A DNA stretch of 64,000 nt. Origin: Gammaproteobacteria bacterium (GTDB lineage Bacteria; Pseudomonadota; Gammaproteobacteria; Pseudomonadales; Azotimanducaceae). The stretch spans positions 17,447-81,446 of the forward strand of contig NZGG01000041.1 in NCBI GenBank assembly GCA_002690865.1, written 5' to 3'. Position 1 is the stretch's first letter; every line of letters begins with the position of its first letter. A model generated the notes under the pieces. The model had not been told where the DNA came from, did not search any database, and saw only the letters and a list, made by a program, of their open reading frames with translations. Both the position numbers and the translations under genes were made by a program. Of the stretch, positions 42,555 to 50,823 are shown one piece after another.

Positions 42555-42843
42555 ATGAAAAAAAAGCTTACTCCTGATCAGCTTTTACCTCTGCTGGATA
42601 CTGACATCATTTGCCAATAGTGCACATCAGCCAAGTGTTATTCTTTTCTTAGTTGACGACATGGGTTGGAGTGATATCGGCGTTTATGGAAATAATTTCT
42701 ATGTAACACCCAACATCGATGCGTTAGCCGAAATTGGATCAATCCAGCTATTCGATCTTCGCGACGATCCCGGCGAGCAAATCAATCTCGTGAAACGTGA
42801 ACCCGAGAAAGCAAAGTCTTTACTCGCAGAACTCCATGCTTGA
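42555..42843 (+). pseudogene. Sulfatase remnant with large internal deletion
   Basis: The two ends of a sulfatase joined together. From 42661 one frame reads MGWSDIGVYGNNFYVTPNID, the N-terminal metal-binding part, then directly LFDLRDDPGEQINLV, which is the C-terminal end of sulfatases; the catalytic Cys region and about 350-400 residues are missing. The deletion left the frame open (the ORF runs to TGA 42841-42843). A second lesion is at the start: ATG 42555 is followed by A8 (42558-42565); removing one A restores a signal peptide (MKKSLLLISFYLCWILTSFA) in frame with the rest. Confidence 0.85.
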
Positions 42844-42894
42844 AAAAAACGTGTTGGTGCTGCGATGCCAATTCAGCGCTAGATGCTTGTCAGC

Positions 42895-44607
42895 TTATCC
42901 TCGACCAAAGTCACGGATCACCTCGCCTCTTCTATCTCCAGTGAACTCGCCTTTAGCAATCAATACTTTACCGGCAACAAGTGTTGCATCATACCCTTCA
43001 CTTTTGGTCACGATACGACCAACATTATGAGGTAAATCACGCAGATATTCCGGATGACAGCACTTTAGATTCTCATAGTCGATAATATTAATATCAGCAT
43101 GCCAGCCTTCACGAATTTCACCCCGCTCCTTCAAGCGAATCACCTGGGCAGACTGACCGGTTATTCGATGTACTGCTTCTTCAAGAGTGAAGATACCCCG
43201 ATCTCTAGCAAGCTCACTTAATAAGAAAGTAGGAGAATCAGCATCCGTAAACAAACCAACGTGAGCACCCGCATCCCCCAACATGGGAATAACCTGAGGC
43301 AAACGCATAAGCTCCCATTGCTGTTTTAAAGAACTCCCAAATGCCCAAAGATTCCATAATTCCCTGCCCTCAGACTCGATCAAACGATCGACGTAGACTT
43401 CTATTGGATGCCTACCAGCAGCTTCGGCAATACCTGTAAGCGTATTTTGATTGTCGATATCCCAACTAGGGTAATCATCCATTCCCATAGGATGAAGCAA
43501 GTGCGCAAAACTAAGAAACTGATCCATCTGTTTTCCTTCTGAGATAAGTTTCTCACGCATGCCACGCTGCTTCATCGCCTCGACCCTTTCGGGAATAGAC
43601 GAAAGCGACATTACGGCTTCCCAATTGGGTTTTAATTCAGTTTGAGTCGGGTTAAAAACCGTTTGCGCCAATCCAAAAAAAGAACCGCTCGGTCGAGTGT
43701 GTACACAAGAGGACATTTGCTTACCATTCTCATTATTGAGCTCAAGAAACTCCGCCCAACCAGATACACCCCCATCATCAACATTTTTTCTAATCCCGTT
43801 TGAAAATACCACATGGCACCCTAGCTCGGCCCCTGTCCTTAGTATCTCTTTCTCTCCGTCACGACGTCCTGCGAAATCGAGCACAGCCTGAAACAGGGTG
43901 CCTGGGCCCCCAGTTTTAACAACAGCCTCTTGGATTGCCCGAGTCTCTCTCTGATCAGAAAATGTTCCGGGGATCAATCGACCATCTAAAAGTTTATGGT
44001 TCATAAAACGTGAAATTGATACTCCTACAGCCCCCTCTTCTATCGATTGTTTAACATGATCAACAATCTTTGCTAATTCACGATCGTCCGCTTGCACCCC
44101 CTCATCGCAACCCTTATCACCCATCACGTCATAGCGAATCGTAGAATGTCCCGCTATTCCAACCATATTTATCGCGGGATTAAAGCTTTCCATGGTATCG
44201 AGGTACTCTCCGAAACTACTCCAATTCCAAGGCAGACCGTCAAGTATTGCATCAGTTGCAATATCTTCTACCGCTTCCATCATCTCTGCTAAGAACCGAT
44301 TATTCTCCTTGCGTACGGGAGCGAACGAACATCCACAGTTACCCATCACCGCAGTGGTAACGCCATGGTAAGAACTTGGGGTCATATTGGGATCCCAACC
44401 AGCTTGAGCATCAATATGCGTATGCAGATCGACGAAACCCGGTGTGACGATTTTTCCACTCGCATCTATTATATCTCCGGCATCTTCTCCAGAAAGATCA
44501 CCGATCCGACTAATTCGTCCGCCATCAATAGCGATGTCTACCTGTTTGGATGGTTGCCCAGTTCCATCGACGACCTTTCCACCTCGGATAATTGTTTCAT
44601 GTGTCAT
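42895..44607 (-). CDS. N-acyl-D-amino-acid deacylase family amidohydrolase
   Basis: A 570-residue amidohydrolase-fold protein. The start TIIRGGKVVDGTGQPSKQVD, the metal motif GFVDLHTHIDAQAGWD and GVTTAVMGNCGCSFAP are typical of D-aminoacylases and the related dihydroorotase-like group. LGDAGAHVGLFTDAD near residue 420 provides the further metal/catalytic Asp, and GEIREGWHADINIIDYENL the C-terminal beta domain. Physiological substrates are likely N-acyl-D-amino acids. It is divergent from the SDR gene across 145 bp. Confidence 0.86.
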   Translation of the reverse strand: MTHETIIRGGKVVDGTGQPSKQVDIAIDGGRISRIGDLSGEDAGDIIDASGKIVTPGFVDLHTHIDAQAGWDPNMTPSSYHGVTTAVMGNCGCSFAPVRKENNRFLAEMMEAVEDIATDAILDGLPWNWSSFGEYLDTMESFNPAINMVGIAGHSTIRYDVMGDKGCDEGVQADDRELAKIVDHVKQSIEEGAVGVSISRFMNHKLLDGRLIPGTFSDQRETRAIQEAVVKTGGPGTLFQAVLDFAGRRDGEKEILRTGAELGCHVVFSNGIRKNVDDGGVSGWAEFLELNNENGKQMSSCVHTRPSGSFFGLAQTVFNPTQTELKPNWEAVMSLSSIPERVEAMKQRGMREKLISEGKQMDQFLSFAHLLHPMGMDDYPSWDIDNQNTLTGIAEAAGRHPIEVYVDRLIESEGRELWNLWAFGSSLKQQWELMRLPQVIPMLGDAGAHVGLFTDADSPTFLLSELARDRGIFTLEEAVHRITGQSAQVIRLKERGEIREGWHADINIIDYENLKCCHPEYLRDLPHNVGRIVTKSEGYDATLVAGKVLIAKGEFTGDRRGEVIRDFGRG

Positions 44608-44752
44608 AAATATTCCTGTCTAGAAAATGCTGTGTCTAATCAATTTGAGAAACCATCACTTGAGTTTCTGTGGGGAAGTTCTGCATCACTTCACTTTTAT
44701 CAGCAGCGATAGTAATCTTTTCGATATCACTTCGCAAAAAAAAGGGAGCAGT

Positions 44753-45664
44753 ATGGGCGATTTTAAAGACAAAGTTGTCGTGGTCACCGGAGCAGGAGGA
44801 GGACTGGGTAAAGCGCATGCACTTGAATTTGCAAAACGTGGCGCGAAAGTAGTCGTTAATGACCTAGGTGGATCAGATGACGGTAGAGGGAAAAGCGATA
44901 TGGCCGATATTGTCGTCAAAGAAATTCATGCATTAGGTGGCGACGCAATCGCTAACAAGGCATCAGTCGCCGACAAAGAAGGAGCGCAATCGATTATTGA
45001 TGATGCCGTCAATACTTATGGCACAGTGGACATACTCGTTAACAATGCAGGGATTTTACGTGATAAAAGCTTCAAAAATATGGATATGGGTGATTGGGAT
45101 GTCGTCATGAATGTTCATTTGAACGGCACATCTTACGTAACGAAAGCTGCCTGGAGTGTAATGTGGAAGAAAGCGTACGGTCGAATTGTAATGACAAGCT
45201 CAACATCGGGAATCTTTGGTAACTTTGGGCAAGCTAATTATGGTGCTGCGAAAATGGGGATGTTAGGACTCATGAATGTGCTGGCTATCGAAGGGCTATC
45301 TAAAAATATTCGCGTCAACACCCTTGCGCCAGACGCTGAAACACGCCTAATAGCAACAATCCCTGGTGCTCAAGTAAACCCTGAAGATCCAGATCCGATG
45401 CGCCATCCAAAGCTAGTTAGCCCTGCAGTACTATTACTTTGCGATGATGATGCTCCCACTAATAAAACCATTCACGCAGGTAATGGAAAATTTTCCTGCA
45501 GCGCAATTTATATCAATAGGTCGCTGAGTTTTTCAGCCGATGTTACTTACGAAGAACTTCTCGAGAGAAAAAACGAATTGTTTGATATGAATAATGCGGA
45601 AGAAATGTCTGGTCTGATTCGAGCGCAAAGAATGCTTGATGCACAGAAGAATGCCCACGATTAG
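44753..45664 (+). CDS. SDR-family 3-hydroxyacyl-CoA dehydrogenase-like protein
   Basis: A 303-residue short-chain dehydrogenase similar to the N-terminal dehydrogenase domain of peroxisomal multifunctional enzyme 2 (VVVTGAGGGLGKAHALEFA, VNDLGGSDDGRG, LVNNAGILRDKSF). The catalytic residues are Ser in MTSSTSG, Tyr in NYGAAK and Lys. A frame is open upstream to 44627, but the ATG at 44753 with GGGAG six bases before begins the domain and is preferred. The substrate could be a beta-hydroxyacyl-CoA. It ends 14 bp inside the following hydrolase remnant. Confidence 0.88.
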   Translation: MGDFKDKVVVVTGAGGGLGKAHALEFAKRGAKVVVNDLGGSDDGRGKSDMADIVVKEIHALGGDAIANKASVADKEGAQSIIDDAVNTYGTVDILVNNAGILRDKSFKNMDMGDWDVVMNVHLNGTSYVTKAAWSVMWKKAYGRIVMTSSTSGIFGNFGQANYGAAKMGMLGLMNVLAIEGLSKNIRVNTLAPDAETRLIATIPGAQVNPEDPDPMRHPKLVSPAVLLLCDDDAPTNKTIHAGNGKFSCSAIYINRSLSFSADVTYEELLERKNELFDMNNAEEMSGLIRAQRMLDAQKNAHD

Positions 45665-46154
45665 CATTAATCAAAGCAATATAACTTTTGAACTGTTCGG
45701 CTCAGGCCCAATGCTCATCTGGAATGCTGGATATCTCTACAAAAGCATATCGAAACGTGAAACTAAAGACTGCGGAGCAATTCGAAAATACGTTAGCTTG
45801 GGTGGCTCGAAGCATCGAAGCAAATCCATCAAACTATGAGAAATTACTGACCATTAATCCTGAAGGATTCGCAATCATGCTAAAAAATGGGGTGCGCTAT
45901 CGAAAAGTGCTCAACCATTCGTAGGACTTACAGCAAACAAGATTAGGAAAATCGACAAACCTGTATTAATCATCTCTAGAGATGGCCCTACTCATCCCAA
46001 AGAGACGGATGGGTGTTTGGGTCAAAAGCTTTCGAACGCAAGGCTATCTCCAATATCAGGAGAAAACGTGAGTAATGCTAAGGACTGGTTTGACCAATTA
46101 TTCCCGGAAATTGAGGGGTTCCTTAATGAAGAACCTCTTAGTCCGAGTATATGA
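45651..46154 (+). pseudogene. Decayed alpha/beta hydrolase in three reading frames
   Basis: Starting at ATG 45651 (inside the SDR end) the text MPTISINQSNITFELFGSGP is the beginning of an alpha/beta hydrolase. It breaks near 45740, where the next frame gives ENTLAWVARSIEANPSNYEK and INPEGFAIMLKN (cap domain), then another frame from about 45905 gives KIRKIDKPVLIISRDGPTHP and NAKDWFDQLFPEIEGFL, the end of the domain, to TGA 46152-46154. The nucleophile-elbow region is missing. Two frameshifts and a deletion make it inactive. Confidence 0.75.
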
Positions 46155-46229
46155 GGAGTAACTTTGTTATTTGGTTTTCCCTTCCTAGTCCTGCATTATT
46201 AGCAGTCCAAATTAATACGTAAGCTAGTT

Positions 46230-47087
46230 ATGTTAGAGCAAACAGACAGATTATCGTTAGCTGTGAGAGATGCGAATGAGGCAGCGACTAATCTTAATAT
46301 TATTTTCGATAGTGTTGTTGTAGGTGACTCAAAAGATTTAGCAGCAAACGCCCGACGTGTTACGCTACAGTTGGGTTATGACCAACTGGAACTATACGAA
46401 CCTCTGGGCCCAGGACCTGTTGCCAACTTCATTTCTAGCGGCCAACGCGGAATATTTGCGGGTGGCTTTGCCTTAAAAGAGCCTTCTGTACTAGCAGAAA
46501 AAATCGAACGAGCTGGCATTAAAGTAAGTCAGCAAGAAGATCGCTTTATTATCTACCCAGAAGACTTAAAGGGAACCGGCGTAATCCTTAGCCCAATTAG
46601 GGATCAAGAAAAAGTCGGTCTTATAGACAATATTTGGCAAATCACCTATACCATCCCTGATCTGGATGAAGGTGTGAGCTTTTATAACGAACTATTTTCA
46701 CTAAATGATAAATTAACCCAACGTTACACAAGCAAAGTCTGGGGTTATCATGGCGCCATTACTTGGTTTGATGCGCGAAAAGGAGCAGGTCTTGATAGTC
46801 TCGAGTACCTTGATCCATACGAAAATGAGAAAGCAGCAGGTAGATTTCTGTCCAAAACAGGGAATATCGGTGGCATATATATGGCATCAGTTCATACAGA
46901 TGACTTACCTATAGTAAGAGAACGCGTATTAAAAACCGGCGGTGGTTGGCAGGAGTCCCCTAATGCTGTATCCACTGGTTTTATTCACCCCAAGCGAACC
47001 TACGGCCTACTGCTTGGGGTGATGTACTACCATGAGTTCGATGAGCGACGTCCAACTCTAGACCACCCCAATTCCTGGGACCACTGA
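46230..47087 (+). CDS. VOC (glyoxalase-fold) family protein
   Basis: A 285-residue protein with two VOC modules: residues 1-125 (LSLAVRDANEAATNLNIIF, RVTLQLGYDQLELYEP) and 135-285 (IWQITYTIPDLDEGVSFYNE, then TGFIHPKRTYGLLLGVM). Such proteins include glyoxalases, dioxygenases and methylmalonyl-CoA epimerases; metal ligands cannot be assigned confidently. It is 14 bp before a PhyH dioxygenase, likely the same operon. Confidence 0.82.
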   Translation: MLEQTDRLSLAVRDANEAATNLNIIFDSVVVGDSKDLAANARRVTLQLGYDQLELYEPLGPGPVANFISSGQRGIFAGGFALKEPSVLAEKIERAGIKVSQQEDRFIIYPEDLKGTGVILSPIRDQEKVGLIDNIWQITYTIPDLDEGVSFYNELFSLNDKLTQRYTSKVWGYHGAITWFDARKGAGLDSLEYLDPYENEKAAGRFLSKTGNIGGIYMASVHTDDLPIVRERVLKTGGGWQESPNAVSTGFIHPKRTYGLLLGVMYYHEFDERRPTLDHPNSWDH

Positions 47088-47101
47088 AATTTGGAGATGT
47101 A

Positions 47102-47965
47102 ATGTTAAGCAAAGATGAAATTGATTTCAGCGAGATAATAGAAGAGTACGATCTCTCTCAACACATTGATGAACTCGATCAAATTGGTCTTACCGTAGTG
47201 CCACCGTCAACGTTAAGACTTGATGATAGCTGGTTCGAACAACTACGAGATGCAATTTTAAGAGTAGGTGAAGCCCGAACAGGTATCAAGTTTGATCTAG
47301 AGAATGGACCCTCTGGACCGATACCTGGCCGTCCGAGTGAAGTAGGTCACATCATCCTTCAACACATGATATATGAAGATCAGGTCTTCGAGAAAGTGTT
47401 AACTCATCCAGTCAAAAAAGTACTGATGATGCATATGCTTGGACAAGATCATAGACTCGCTGTCAGTGATGCATGGATTAAATGGCAAACACCTGATAGC
47501 TGGAACCAAGAAGAAACAACTGGATTTCATGTAGATCAAGGTATGGTTCCCCCTCCATGGAATCCTGAGAAACCTCACATCGCAAATATGAATTGGTGTC
47601 TCACTAACTATGCTCGAGAAGATGGGGCACTGGCCTATGTGCCAGAAAGCCACCACGAGAAAAGACACCCGGAGTTGGGGGAAGCGCTTCCGAGGGCAGT
47701 TCCAGTAGAGGCATCTGCTGGTTCTTTAGTCATGTTTCAAGGCGGCCTTTGGCATGGCTCTTATCGAAAAACAACCCCGGGACTGCGTGTCACCATGCTA
47801 GGGCAGCACTGCCGAGAATATATGCTCCCGTTTCAAGACTTCAAGGGGCGATTACCTCCAGAAGTCTTCAAAAGAAGCGGAGACCCTGAGTATCTTCGCA
47901 GTCTTGTGCGCGAGAATGAAACCACGCTCAAGGTGCGCCCGAAGGATAACTCACACGTTTTTTAA
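47102..47965 (+). CDS. Phytanoyl-CoA dioxygenase (PhyH) family protein 1
   Basis: A 287-residue Fe(II)/2-oxoglutarate oxygenase. The iron triad is H143-x-D145 (TTGFHVDQGM) and H218 (GGLWHGSYRKT), with Arg229 for 2-oxoglutarate. Family members hydroxylate lipids, ectoine or secondary metabolites, so the substrate is open. It follows a VOC gene by 14 bp and converges with the ZnuD-like gene (40-bp gap). Confidence 0.87.
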   Translation: MLSKDEIDFSEIIEEYDLSQHIDELDQIGLTVVPPSTLRLDDSWFEQLRDAILRVGEARTGIKFDLENGPSGPIPGRPSEVGHIILQHMIYEDQVFEKVLTHPVKKVLMMHMLGQDHRLAVSDAWIKWQTPDSWNQEETTGFHVDQGMVPPPWNPEKPHIANMNWCLTNYAREDGALAYVPESHHEKRHPELGEALPRAVPVEASAGSLVMFQGGLWHGSYRKTTPGLRVTMLGQHCREYMLPFQDFKGRLPPEVFKRSGDPEYLRSLVRENETTLKVRPKDNSHVF

Positions 47966-48005
47966 TCCTTCAGGCGACATTATCGAGGTCAATAGACTCC
48001 GAGTT

Positions 48006-50249
48006 TTAATAATTCACTCGGAATCCTATCTTAATGCTTCTGCCCGCACCTGGAGCGTAGTTCTTTGTAAAGGAACCATGATGTCGAATCTCTTCATCAA
48101 GCAAATTTTCTCCCCGCGCAAATAGATTTAAGTAAATACCTTTTGCCATGGGCCAACTGTGCTCAGCATTAAAAGAAAGCGCGGTATAGGCATTTGTAGG
48201 TGTTTCAAACTTACCTACGTTATCCTGTTTCATAAAGCGAGTTGCACTGAGATTCATTGACCAGTCATCGCTAAACATACTAAATCTTACTCCTGCTTTG
48301 GAGGCTGGAATTCGAGGGATATTGCCACCAGCATCAAACTCTGCATTAACCGTATCTCCAAAAACGGTTCCAGTTAAATTGAAGCTATCTCGCTCAGCCA
48401 GACGAATAGCTAGCTTTGCCTCGATACCAGTGAATGTCGCATCCATCGCCGTCCATTGCGCCATCGTTTCACTACTAAGCATCAAGCTAATATAGTCATC
48501 AATCTGATTATGATAAGCGGAGATCTCACCCTGAAGTAAGTCAGAATTTAAACGGTAACTAAACTCAACATTGCTTGATGTCTCGCTGGAAAGGTTAGCA
48601 TCCCCAATCTCAAACAAGCCAGTCGCCGCGTGGAGAACCAAATTCTCATCGTTTGAATCCCTTTCACAGGATACCTGCGAAATATTGGAATATAATTCTT
48701 CTACTGAAGGAGATCGCTGAGAACGCGAAGCAATAAAGCCAACACTAGAGGTTTCTGTAAGATCGTAAAGCACATTACCACTAACACTAAATGCGTTCTC
48801 TTCAGAAACACAATTGCCCGTAGCTACCTCACCTGATTCGATTCGAAAACCAATCTCTGCAATGATATTACTACTTTCATATCGTTCAACGCCAAATAAG
48901 CCCAAAGCTGAGATATCACTCGGAGGGATAAAAGCCTCTTCTCCCACAGCACTGAATTCAGCCTCTGAAAGTTGTAACCCGTATACACCAGACCATGCTC
49001 CCATTGATCTTCGCTTTAGGGATACTCTACCTTCAAAACCGTCGTTGACATAGGTTGTTCCAACATGGCTATCACCATCTTCAAAATATTCTACTTCGTC
49101 ATGCTTGTAATCAGTAAATGCAAGTGACGCTCGCAAACTCTCCATCCAGCCCGCGTCAAACTGCAGTCCACCACGGACGTCATAGCGATCCATTTCCATA
49201 TCGATGCGAACAAATTCTAGTCCTTCATGATCACCATGGCCGTCTTCGGCATGGCCTTCATCGTGGTCGTCATCGTGATCGTCGTCGTGATCGTCGCCAT
49301 GATCATCATCGTGGTCGTCGCCATGATCATCATCGTGGTCGTCGCCATGACCTTCTTCCTCATGATGAGCATGAGTTCCTGCTGGGAGTCCATATTTTTT
49401 TTCTGTTCGGCTTGCTGAAACTCCGAAGAAGGCATTATCACCAACAAAGGAGAATCCAAGTGTTGATCCAGTAGCTTCGCCATCTGAGTTCTTTAGGTAA
49501 CCGTAGGTATTTTCTGTTTCCTCATCGTCGTGGTCATCGTCGTGGTCATCGTCGTGGTCATCCCCATGGAATAACTCTTCCCGTGCTTCTACTGCGAGCT
49601 CATCAATCGCAAAGCCATTGATATCAAAATTTCCATTTTTTCGCTTATAGCCGTCAATATGAAAGGCAAAGCGATCAAAACCAGTATCGATTCGTATCGC
49701 AGTATTATTTCCACTATTAACACTGTTGTTAGACTGCTGGATCATCAATTGAGGCTTTTCTGGAACGGCCTCTGGAATACGTCCGTCAATCACATTGATA
49801 ACACCGGCTACTGCACCACCACCGTAGAGAAGGGTGGAAGGGCCACGCAGAACTTCCACACTATCAGCGGTGAGAGGTTCAACTGCCTCTACGTGATCTG
49901 GACTCTGATTGGCAACATCCGCTAGGGTCGAACCATTTTGTAAAACGCTCACGCGGTTCCCAGTTTGACCTCGGATCACAGGATGACCGACGCTGGGACC
50001 ATAAGAAGCTATAGAAATACCGATTTCTTCTGCTAACGCTTCACCTAAGCTAGAAGCTACTTGATTACGTAGCTCGTCATCTTTCACTACCGTAACAGGT
50101 AAGGCTAGATCTTCCGGATGTTTCTCAAAAGCTGCTGAAACAACCACTTCTTCTATATATTGCGTTTCTTTCTCATCATTCGAGTGCGCGGCAGTGGTCA
50201 TGAAAAGCGTAAGAAAAGAAATGACAGAAACAAATTTGTAACGATTCAT
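48006..50249 (-). CDS. TonB-dependent receptor, ZnuD-like zinc/metal uptake
   Basis: A 747-residue outer-membrane receptor. It has a signal peptide (about 1-23), TonB-box-like ETQYIEEVVVSA, a plug domain (VIRGQTGNRVSVLQNG, EVLRGPSTLLYGGGAVAGVI) and a 22-strand barrel ending SIKIGFRVNY with the terminal aromatic. Two His/Asp-rich external loops (about residues 230-245 and 300-345, mainly HDD and GDDH units) are the mark of ZnuD, which imports zinc or heme. The upstream His-rich small protein supports metal handling. Two neighbours on the same strand suggest regulation by Zur, unproven. Confidence 0.88.
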   Translation of the reverse strand: MNRYKFVSVISFLTLFMTTAAHSNDEKETQYIEEVVVSAAFEKHPEDLALPVTVVKDDELRNQVASSLGEALAEEIGISIASYGPSVGHPVIRGQTGNRVSVLQNGSTLADVANQSPDHVEAVEPLTADSVEVLRGPSTLLYGGGAVAGVINVIDGRIPEAVPEKPQLMIQQSNNSVNSGNNTAIRIDTGFDRFAFHIDGYKRKNGNFDINGFAIDELAVEAREELFHGDDHDDDHDDDHDDEETENTYGYLKNSDGEATGSTLGFSFVGDNAFFGVSASRTEKKYGLPAGTHAHHEEEGHGDDHDDDHGDDHDDDHGDDHDDDHDDDHDEGHAEDGHGDHEGLEFVRIDMEMDRYDVRGGLQFDAGWMESLRASLAFTDYKHDEVEYFEDGDSHVGTTYVNDGFEGRVSLKRRSMGAWSGVYGLQLSEAEFSAVGEEAFIPPSDISALGLFGVERYESSNIIAEIGFRIESGEVATGNCVSEENAFSVSGNVLYDLTETSSVGFIASRSQRSPSVEELYSNISQVSCERDSNDENLVLHAATGLFEIGDANLSSETSSNVEFSYRLNSDLLQGEISAYHNQIDDYISLMLSSETMAQWTAMDATFTGIEAKLAIRLAERDSFNLTGTVFGDTVNAEFDAGGNIPRIPASKAGVRFSMFSDDWSMNLSATRFMKQDNVGKFETPTNAYTALSFNAEHSWPMAKGIYLNLFARGENLLDEEIRHHGSFTKNYAPGAGRSIKIGFRVNY
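49240..49355 (-). repeat. His/Asp codon repeat in ZnuD-like loop
   Basis: A degenerate tandem array in the receptor gene; the clearest unit is 24 bp and encodes HGDDHDDD. About three to four copies are recognisable, and a shorter block of HDDD units lies at 49524-49560. The repeat makes length change by replication slippage likely. Frames on the other strand in this region are shadows. Confidence 0.75.
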
Positions 50250-50319
50250 TTAATAAATCCTCATAAATAAACTGATATTTTTTGCAGGCAAACTTACCTG
50301 CTAAGAAAACATTAATATT

Positions 50320-50712
50320 TCAGCTTATTGGAGGCGCTCGAGCGTTCTGATGATAACTGAGGTTTCGAGCGTGTAATGAAGCAATGGAACCTATTGTTTC
50401 ATTAAAACTATGATGAAATTTTTCATCAATCGCAACGATGTATTCGGAATCCCCGACGTGAATCGAGCAAAGCGAACAATCGGGATGCTCCTGAGATTCT
50501 AATAGGAGTTCATCCTCAACATGCTCATGTTTAATCGAAGCAAACGAGCTAAAATGCTCATGGTCCTGGTGTGCATGTTTAATCGCAGTAAAGGAATCAC
50601 CATGTTCGAACTCATGCCAAATGCTAGCGATCTGAACTAATGTCAGTGCCAAGCACAGGCCAAGAACACAGGACTTTCTTATACTGTAGTAAAAGCTTTT
50701 AACTCGAAACAC
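50320..50712 (-). CDS. Small His-rich membrane-anchored protein (DUF2946-like)
   Basis: A 130-residue protein starting at GTG, with one N-terminal hydrophobic span or signal (about residues 15-30, LGLCLALTLVQIASI) followed by a His-rich region (EFEHGDSFTAIKHAHQDHE and KHEHVEDE), a CSLC pair (EHPDCSLCSIHVG) and a PP-rich end. This layout resembles the DUF2946-type metal-associated proteins found next to TonB receptors. It precedes the ZnuD-like gene by 70 bp on the same strand. Likely periplasmic zinc or copper binding, by inference. Confidence 0.72.
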   Translation of the reverse strand: MFRVKSFYYSIRKSCVLGLCLALTLVQIASIWHEFEHGDSFTAIKHAHQDHEHFSSFASIKHEHVEDELLLESQEHPDCSLCSIHVGDSEYIVAIDEKFHHSFNETIGSIASLHARNLSYHQNARAPPIS

Positions 50713-50823
50713 CTACATCTTCTTAAGAGAATATTGCGCGGCGGAGTTTCGTGGATATATTTATTTTGTCAAGAAAAATTTAATTAAATGAACTCATGAA
50801 ACCAAAACTACCATCTAACGAGA

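Noticed and set aside
49217..49483. Open frames on both strands through the His/Asp repeat region
   Set aside because: Products are low-complexity shadows of the ZnuD-like codon repeat.
50284..50301. GCAGG / CCTGC hairpin between the His-rich gene and the ZnuD-like gene
   Set aside because: Only five base pairs, and in the direction of transcription it is followed by A, not T, so it is not a terminator.
50305..50321. GAAAACATTAATATTTC, partly resembling a Zur box
   Set aside because: Imperfect symmetry and simple AT composition, and it overlaps the end of the His-rich gene.
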